Shown in pieces: positions 57,549 to 64,000 of a stretch of DNA of 64,000 nt. Every line of letters begins with the position of its first letter. Position 1 is the first letter of the stretch. The stretch comes from Coprinopsis marcescibilis (lineage: Eukaryota; Basidiomycota; Agaricomycetes; Agaricales; Psathyrellaceae): the NCBI GenBank assembly GCA_004369085.1, contig ML210245.1:1-64000 (forward strand), in the 5' to 3' direction. Position numbers and translations under genes: made by a program. The notes under the pieces are model-generated. The model was not told where the DNA came from. It saw nothing but the letters and a program-made list of their open reading frames with translations, and ran no database searches.

Positions 57549-58833
57549 ATGATTCAAGCTGTGCTCTCTGTTCTCGCCATCGCTGCAGCTCTCCCGACCG
57601 CGTTCTCACACAAAGTTCACGAAGTCCAAGTCGGTCCTAATGGCCAATTCCGATACGACCCACCTCAGATTTGGGCCCACCCTCACGAGACTGTCAGGTT
57701 CATCTTGTGCGTACATCGTTCAGTTCCTGTCCTCTCGCTGTGACTTACCTGATCGTATTCCAGCAACCCCAAGAACCACACTGTGACCCAGTCCGCCTTC
57801 GATCCTCCATGTGTTGGCCTTGAAGGCGGTTTCCGCACCGGATTGTATGTATCTTCTTCAACTCTTCTTCCCGCTCTGTGCTGATATCGATTTAGCATCC
57901 CCGTCCCGAGTGCAGAAGATAAGGTCTCAATCGACTTCAAGGTCCCCGAAAACGGTGGCAAGCCCCTCTGGTTCTACTGTGGTCAGACTGGACACTGCGG
58001 TGACGGAATGGTGTTCGCCATTAACGCTCCCGGCGCACCCAGCGAGTTCTCCTTCGAAGCTCACCAGGCTCTTGCCATCGCCAGGAACGGAACTGGAGCC
58101 ACTCAACCTGCCCCAGTCGCCCCGACCACCCAGCACCACTGGACCAAGACCATCGACTGGCATCACAGCTACCCTACCAAGCAGAACTATGCTCCTAATT
58201 TCCACCACGTCATCGTCGGCTCCAACAACGAGCTGACTTACAGCCCGGCCAAGACTCGTGCTCGTCGTGGAGATACTGTTAGGTTCGAGTTTGTGACCAA
58301 GAACCATACCGTCACCCAGTCCAGCTTCGAGAACCCTTGCCAGCCCCTCGTTAAGGCCGACGGTACCCGCGGTGCTGCTTCCGGATTGTAAGTCTCCTTC
58401 GCTCGCGCTTTTCATAAAAATGTCGAGTATTCACATCTGTCCCTCTAGCCGCCCAGTCGTTGCCGGTGCTCCCAACCCCACTTTCGACCTCATCGTTGAA
58501 GATGTGAGTCACGCGTTTTCCCCGGATACCTTTGCACTCGAAACTGATTCGCGTAACGTATTCTAGGATACCAAGCCCATCTGGGGATACTGCGGACAGA
58601 CTGGTCACTGTGAAGCCGGCATGGTCTTCTCTATCAACGCTGACGAGCACGGTGCTGCCAGCTTTGAAGCTTTCCAGAAGCGTGCCAAGGCGTCCGGAGG
58701 CAACAAGGCCAATGCTCGTACCGGAAACACAGACACTGCTGCTCAGCCCCTGTCCAACTCTGCTGCCGGTGTTGCGCCGGGAGTCGGCGTCGTCGTCGCT
58801 GTCGTTGCGGCTATGTTCGCTGGTGCTTTCTGA
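57549..58833 (+). CDS. Extracellular two-domain cupredoxin-like, GPI-type protein
   Basis: Exons 57549-57706, 57764-57844, 57896-58387, 58449-58503 and 58567-58833 give 350 aa. A signal peptide ends near AFS. Two cupredoxin domains follow, each with the same ligand layout: NHTVTQS, later W(F/G)YCGQTGHC and GMVF, which gives His-Cys-His-Met for a type 1 copper site. A Ser/Thr/Asn-rich linker and a hydrophobic C-terminus (VVVAVVAAMFAGAF) after a Ser-Ala cluster suggest a GPI anchor. Such proteins are common at the surface of mushrooms and plant-associated fungi and may bind copper or oxidise phenolics; catalysis is not shown. A TATA box suggests strong expression. Confidence 0.9.
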
Positions 58834-59426
58834 TTGGCTCTTTCATTGTAGTACGTGTGGATGGTTGAGTAGATATGTTTGGAGGGGTTTTGGGACTTTT
58901 GGACAGCTTCACTTGCGACCTGTTTTACATGACTTGCGTGATCCAATTCGCTCGTTACCATGGACCTTATTTTATTGTACCGCCATTACTATTTGTTGAG
59001 TCGCTTTCGTGGCGACTTATTTACGACATCTGTAGACTTTATTAAGCGTATTGCATCTTACGTTCGCTGCTTGCGGAAATGCTGTACAATCGTGAGACAT
59101 GTGTTTGAGCGATGTGTACGATGGACGTTCACATGCACCGCCCGCCCTTAGTGGTCAGACTCGGGAAACCAAGCCGAGTTTAGCAAAAATCGAGTATCAA
59201 GTATTTATCAAGGGTAGGGCTCATCGTTGACGGGATACGTCGCTACTGGTTAATCCCGTCAGGTATCACAGAGATAGGCTATTTGATGGCGTTTCATTTC
59301 GATATGGGGACATCGAGCGCTTACTGTTTTGACAAGAATCAGAGCGAGAGCATGAGAGCATGGGTAGCATACAGTGAGATGGTAAATGGTTGAACTTGTG
59401 GACTATCAGGCATTGCGATTATGTGA
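58834..59426. other. Intergenic region
   Basis: Convergent 3' flanks. Nothing recognised. Confidence 0.4.
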
Positions 59427-60068
59427 TTATTCAGATCCATAAATGATATCATCGGAGGAGTAACCGTCACCGGGGATCCCTGGAGACCCTCGGAAGACGA
59501 GTGGATGCGACTATAACACTCAATTTTAGATACAGTTCTATTACAAGAATAGTCGATAGCTGGTCAACTCACACTGTAGAATTGAATGGCAGATAAAATG
59601 TCTTCATCTGCTAATGCACGATTGGGCAACCATACTCCTCTCGAGTACACAATCTCTTCATGGTACCTCTTCGACACCTTTTCGAGAACATATAGCTTGA
59701 CTATGTCGTGACCCCAAGGCGACAACCGTTGAACGTAGGCGCGTATTTCAGAAAGATATCTCGTCTCTTGTCTGGATGTATAGTGTCATGTTAGTTGCCG
59801 GTTGCGCTATCATGGTATTTACGTACGAGATTGGCCTAGAGAAGTAATCCATGTGGGCGTCGTACGCCTCTTTGAGGAGGTTGTTGACCGCAATGACGAC
59901 GTAGTCATCTGGGACGTGTGGTATAGGCCCGGTAGAGGTGGAAGCAGTGCGAACACGCGCATTTGGTAGCATCTTGTAGTAGGGGCTGGGTTGGGGGTGA
60001 TAGGGAGTGTAAATGGGAGGGTGCAAGTGAAATATGGACGCTTGACTGCGATTACTGTTTCCCCCCAT
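59427..60068 (-). CDS. Protein of unknown function
   Basis: Exons 60068-59827, 59771-59573 and 59510-59427 give 174 aa with two phase-correct introns of 55 and 62 nt. The N-terminus has a Pro/Tyr-rich stretch (PPIYTPYHPQPSPYY). The middle is helical (DDYVVIAVNNLLKEAYDAHMDYFSR; SEIRAYVQRLSPWGHDIVKLYVLEKV), and the end carries GSPGIPGDGYSSDD. No signal peptide or membrane span. I do not recognise a family; sequence composition and clean splicing support a real gene. Confidence 0.7.
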
Positions 60069-61275
60069 AGGTGCCTCTTTTAAAGCACTTCCTACTTTTA
60101 CCTCTTCAGGTAGGAAAAGAATGGTTCTCTGCTTTGGGCAGGCTAGCCTCTGGGCATCAGGACCCTCTTGTGTAATGATTCGACGCGTACCGTTTCCTAT
60201 TGAGGAAACCTAGGCTTATCTATTTTGGGTGAGGAATGTAGTAGAAACCAGTTAACTGATGGTGACCCAGCACTTGCAGGTGGATTTCGATTCTTGTGGG
60301 CACACGAGTGTTGCGAGGTCGGCGACTGCCTAAAATGGCTGGCGAGGTTCTCCTAATCGGGACCAGGGTTTAGTGAGAAGGCTTGGTTTGAACAGCAAAG
60401 GGAGGGCTGGCACTAGGGTTTCTACGATGAACTACGGGAACTAGTGCACTCTTATGTATCCCCCAAGCGACAATGTACAATTGCTGAGGAGTATTGCTCA
60501 GCCTGATCGGAGTACAGCCAGGACTCAGGGCTGACTTGGGGATCCGATGATTACATAAAACGTTGCTTTTTTTAACAGTGTTTGGACGTGTGACGAGTCT
60601 CGACGCACTATTACTACAGTACCAGTCCAGCCGATCCACCAACAATGCTGCGGAATTAGAGGCTGTTCGCCATGGGCGCCTAACGGCCTGCAACAGCCGA
60701 GGCCGACCTGCACTGGCTGTTGGTCCGTGCGCGGGGACAGTCGGCCGTGCACTGCCACCCCAACATCAATTTCGGTTTCTCTCCCGCATTTTCTCCCGCT
60801 TGGTTCTCAACAGTCATATTCTGCCTGGTTTCACCTTTCTCCATTGGAAACCCACGCCACATACAGCCCCTTATGTTTCATACACTGACCACTAGTCCTT
60901 GGAGTGGCTGCAAAGCTAGGGTTCGAGCTCAAGCCCCGAGGCACATTTCCCATGTCAGTCCGATGATGGTCACGTCTGCCCAGAATTTCTCAGCTTAGAC
61001 CACGACTATTGCATACGCTTGCCACCCTGAGGCTTATGAACGCTATGCCCGCGACACCCTTCCAGCCCCCGTCTTTCAGTAAAGTTGTCGACCAATATCA
61101 TGGGCGGTGCCAAATAGAACACCGCCGTCATCGTCAAGCTTGGTGTCCCCACGGCCTACTACAGGCTATTACCACCAACGATTCATCAAGGCAGTTATTA
61201 CGCCCCAGGAAACCCGTTGTCTCCTGATCGCCCTTCCTCCCCACTTCCCTCTGATATTTCTTACCACACTACACG
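60069..61275. other. Intergenic region
   Basis: Divergent promoters of the gene at 59427-60068 and the membrane-family copy at 61276. No sites recognised. Confidence 0.4.
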
Positions 61276-62181
61276 ATGTCCAGCCGGAGCAGGAGAATTG
61301 ACGATCGCAACATGTCAGTACAATACCTACCTCTGGATGGTTGGTCTGAAGGCGGAGTCGTTGAAGAGTTTGAAACAACAACAACGTTTCCTTCAGTGCC
61401 AGGAGCCACTGCGCGAATTCGTTTTCGGGGTGAGGGCTTTCGAATCCTGATGTCGCTCGCAGTTCACCGAGCGCCTCATAGGAACTGGAATTGGCGTATA
61501 TGGTACTATTGCCTCTTCATTTGACAACAATACCCGCCCGCTTTCGTTATACACGGTGGACGACGATTCGACAACAGAAACACCTTTTCGGGGCGAACAA
61601 CAGATTTCCAATCCAAGATATGGGATCAACTTTTACCAGATCCTTTCCCTTCCCCGACGCGACCACACTTTGACTATCACTCACGTTGAGGGTCAACTCT
61701 ATATTGATTACTTTGAGATCTATGGGGAAGAGCTTGCATCTCCGCTACCGACTGGGACTCAGTTTAACTCCCCTTCGGGCAACGATGCTTCATTGTCGAG
61801 AGACTTTCCAGTGGGAACAATCATAGGCGGGGTGCTGGGCTCTTTGTGCCTTATAATTATCGCAATTTTTGGGCTATTCTTCCTCAGGCGACAGCGGGCG
61901 TCGATATATGCATGGCAGATGAAACGGAGTACGGAGGAGGAGGCTCTGCCTTCAGAGTTCCATACGGACGTGTCAAGTACGTCTGCACAGTTCGTCTGGA
62001 ATTTACTCCAAGGCTGACCTTACGCTTAATCTCTGTAGGCCCGTTTCTTACTTGGTCGTCCGAGACACGATTAGGCTGGCCGTCCTTTGCCACCAAATCG
62101 CAGCATCCCTCGTCCTTGAATGTGTCCCCACCCTCTTATCAGGAAATCGCGAGTACACATGTGCGGGATCAAAGTTTGTAA
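61276..62181 (+). CDS. Single-pass membrane protein, beta-domain family, copy 7, PPxY tail
   Basis: Exons 61276-61429, 61482-61976 and 62039-62181 give 263 aa. It matches the family well: SVQYLPLDGWSEGG, ARIRFRG|TGIGVYGTIAS, NFYQILSLPRRDHTLTI and QLYIDYFEIYGEE. The membrane span is VGTIIGGVLGSLCLIIIAIFGLFF followed by RRQRAS. The tail exon contains PPSY in VSPPSYQEI, a second PPxY WW-domain ligand in this family. First exon length (154 nt) equals that of copy 5. It is separated from the main block by about 11 kb of unrelated genes. Confidence 0.85.
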
Positions 62182-62780
62182 GGTGGAGGAGTTGCTGAGC
62201 CTGTGCGCCTATTAGAAAGTGATTTTCCGACGCCTATTTATATCTGTAAGTGTTGGCGCCAATGTCATTTAATTCTCCTTCTTTCAAGCGCTCCCATCAT
62301 CTAAATAATGACATTGCTGAACATTTGGCGAGTCTTTCGTGGATGGGCCCTCAGGGTTAATCATTAAAGACTAATATGTATCCCTCCCCTTTTCTTTTTC
62401 TGCTAGAGTGCGCGATTTCCTTCCCGCAAACGGAGATGCTCAAGATCAACTCACCGAGCCCATGGCATACCTTTCACACTGCCATGTCATTTGCTCTCTA
62501 GACAATGTCGCTGTACATTGATGGTTCGACTGTGTCGCATTTATCATTTGATATATGACCTGATCAACATTCGGCAACAGACAGTACGCTGCGAACTGCC
62601 TTCGATATTTGTCCTTCCATCTCAAGACGCTTGATATCGCATCACTTTTCGTGCCTTCTGCAAGTTCTCTTTCATCGGATAAACTGTTAACACTTCTCCC
62701 GGGGACTTCTGTCAACCATCTTAGAACCACGCTGGTATAAGAGCACAAGGGGAGTGGGGCAGCAAGTTTCTTAAGACTCA
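62182..62780. other. Intergenic region
   Basis: 5' flank of the second GH16 gene. Nothing recognised. Confidence 0.4.
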
Positions 62781-64000
62781 ATGTCCCGAAAGCTGCGTCC
62801 TTCGATCATCGCACTTCTAAGCCTGTATCTACAGGTACCATTTGCTATATCGGTCAAGTACACTCTCTCCGAATCCATTGTCGGCAATGCATTCTACGAC
62901 AAGTTCACCTGGTTTGATATACCCGACTGGAATCACGGCCGAGTGTGAGTATTTCTGTTGCCATCGACGACCGAATATGTATGATACTTACCGACGTCCA
63001 TCAGAAACTACACCGATCGCGAAACCTCTCGACGACTCAATTTGACCTATGCCTCATCTGATACCTTCATCCTTCGCAGCGATTTCACTACTGTTTTGGA
63101 CCCTGCTGGACCTGGTCGAAACTCAGTCAGAATCATTTCAAAGCAGACGTACACCACTCACGTCGCTATGTGCTTCCCATTGTTCCTACTGCTGTCTCCT
63201 CAGACTAAACGATTTCAGATTCGATGTTCGCCATATGCCCGAGGGATGTGGGTACGTGACGTCGTCTTTAATAGCTCTATAGTGCCATGTTGACCTGCAA
63301 GGATAAAGAACCTGGCCTGCGATTTGGGAAACAAAGCAGGACGGCTGGCCAAACGGGGTACGTTGTAATCCAAGTGGGATAGATAGTCCATCCGATCTAT
63401 ACTCATAGGAGGTGATATTCTGGTTAGGGAGAGCTCGATATCGTCGAAGGTATCAACAACCAAACCCCAAATCTCGTCAGTGTACACACCAGTCCAAGTG
63501 GGTTGTTTCCAGTTGTCGAAGAGGGTCTGTCGCTCACCAGTGGTCAGACTGCACGATGCCGAGGGACCGAAACCAAACCGGGTCCGTCCTGATTCTGACT
63601 CCCTCTCCAGTTGGCTGGGCCTTGGGTTCGCCTAACAAAGTGTTTGCAGCACGCCGGCAAGTCTGACCTGCGATGGCGGATGCAACGTTCGCATGAGATC
63701 TCGAGAAAGCTTTGGCCCGGCGTTCAACGCCAACGGGGGTGGATGGTTAATACGCTCAACCTTCAGGATGGTAGACTACTGGTCGCTGACATATTTCCCC
63801 TTTCGCTCTTAGGTTCGCGGTTGAACGCAGGCCAGACTTTATCAAGGTCTGGTTTTGGCCTAGAAAAGGCGGGGTCGCTGCTCCACGGGACGTCATTAGT
63901 CCTGGAACTTCTGCGACAACCGAAGCATGGGTAAGTGATGTTACTGTACCGCTTCGATGTTGCTGGGGTTGACATTTGGTAGGGCATCCCTGATGCTTTG
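62781..64000 (+). CDS. Secreted GH16 family beta-glucanase, partial at window end
   Basis: Nine exons seen, the last open at the window edge: 62781-62944, 63005-63169, 63219-63251, 63309-63357, 63428-63497, 63548-63581, 63650-63745, 63813-63930 and 63984 onward. A signal peptide precedes VKYTLSESIVGNAFYDKFTW. The GH16 signature ELDIVE is at residues 139-144 (Glu139, Asp141, Glu144), with GTWPAIWE before it and KVWFWPR after. Compared with the GH16 gene at 3164 it has four more introns; its exons 2 to 4 add up to exactly the 247 nt of that gene's exon 2. Expected to act on beta-glucans outside the cell. Confidence 0.9.

Overview
The window is nuclear DNA from a filamentous basidiomycete, most probably an Agaricomycete. 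Nearly every gene is split by short GT-AG introns of about 48-90 nt. The gene content also fits: GH16 glucanases, F-box-like, BTB and TPR proteins, extracellular cupredoxin proteins, and lineage-expanded single-pass membrane proteins. I could not assign a genus. All exon models were made by hand from frame continuity, splice consensus and paralog comparison; no search was run.

Layout. 1-8 kb: a P-loop GTPase (5' end unresolved), a secreted GH16 enzyme, a tail-anchored Ser/Pro-rich protein and a 12-cysteine secreted protein. 9-14.6 kb: a BipA/TypA-type organellar translational GTPase on the minus strand, an F-box-like gene, and a TPR gene that stops early. 16-24.9 kb: a secreted alpha/beta hydrolase, a BTB protein with unresolved coding sequence upstream, an unknown protein, a DJ-1/PfpI gene divergent from an ATP-grasp gene across 134 bp, and a BolA gene. 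25.7-37.7 kb: an unknown Ser-rich protein, three fatty-acid desaturases (one minus, then two tandem plus copies with matching exon structure), and cytochrome c oxidase subunit VIIc.

38.2-51.1 kb is the main accessory block. Four head-to-tail minus-strand genes encode the same architecture: an N-terminal beta-rich domain without an obvious signal peptide, one transmembrane helix and a basic cytoplasmic tail. Two more members on the plus strand (one intact, one reduced to its membrane segment) follow, and another intact copy lies at 61.3 kb. Their first intron always falls in phase 1 after an F-x-G motif. One copy carries an in-frame TAG and an apparent GC-AG intron. Between them lie a CxxC zinc-finger-like gene and a multi-pass membrane protein.

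51.6-64 kb: two TATA-driven short unknown genes that share promoter and 5'-UTR sequence, a mitochondrial cyclophilin, a two-domain cupredoxin GPI-type protein, an unknown three-exon gene, the 61.3 kb membrane-family copy, and a second GH16 gene that runs off the window.

No CRISPR array, rRNA, convincing tRNA or intact transposon was seen. The strongest leads for something undescribed are the membrane-protein family (with PPxY tails in two members) and the DJ-1/ATP-grasp pair. The ATP-grasp gene appears to lack one base at a splice junction.
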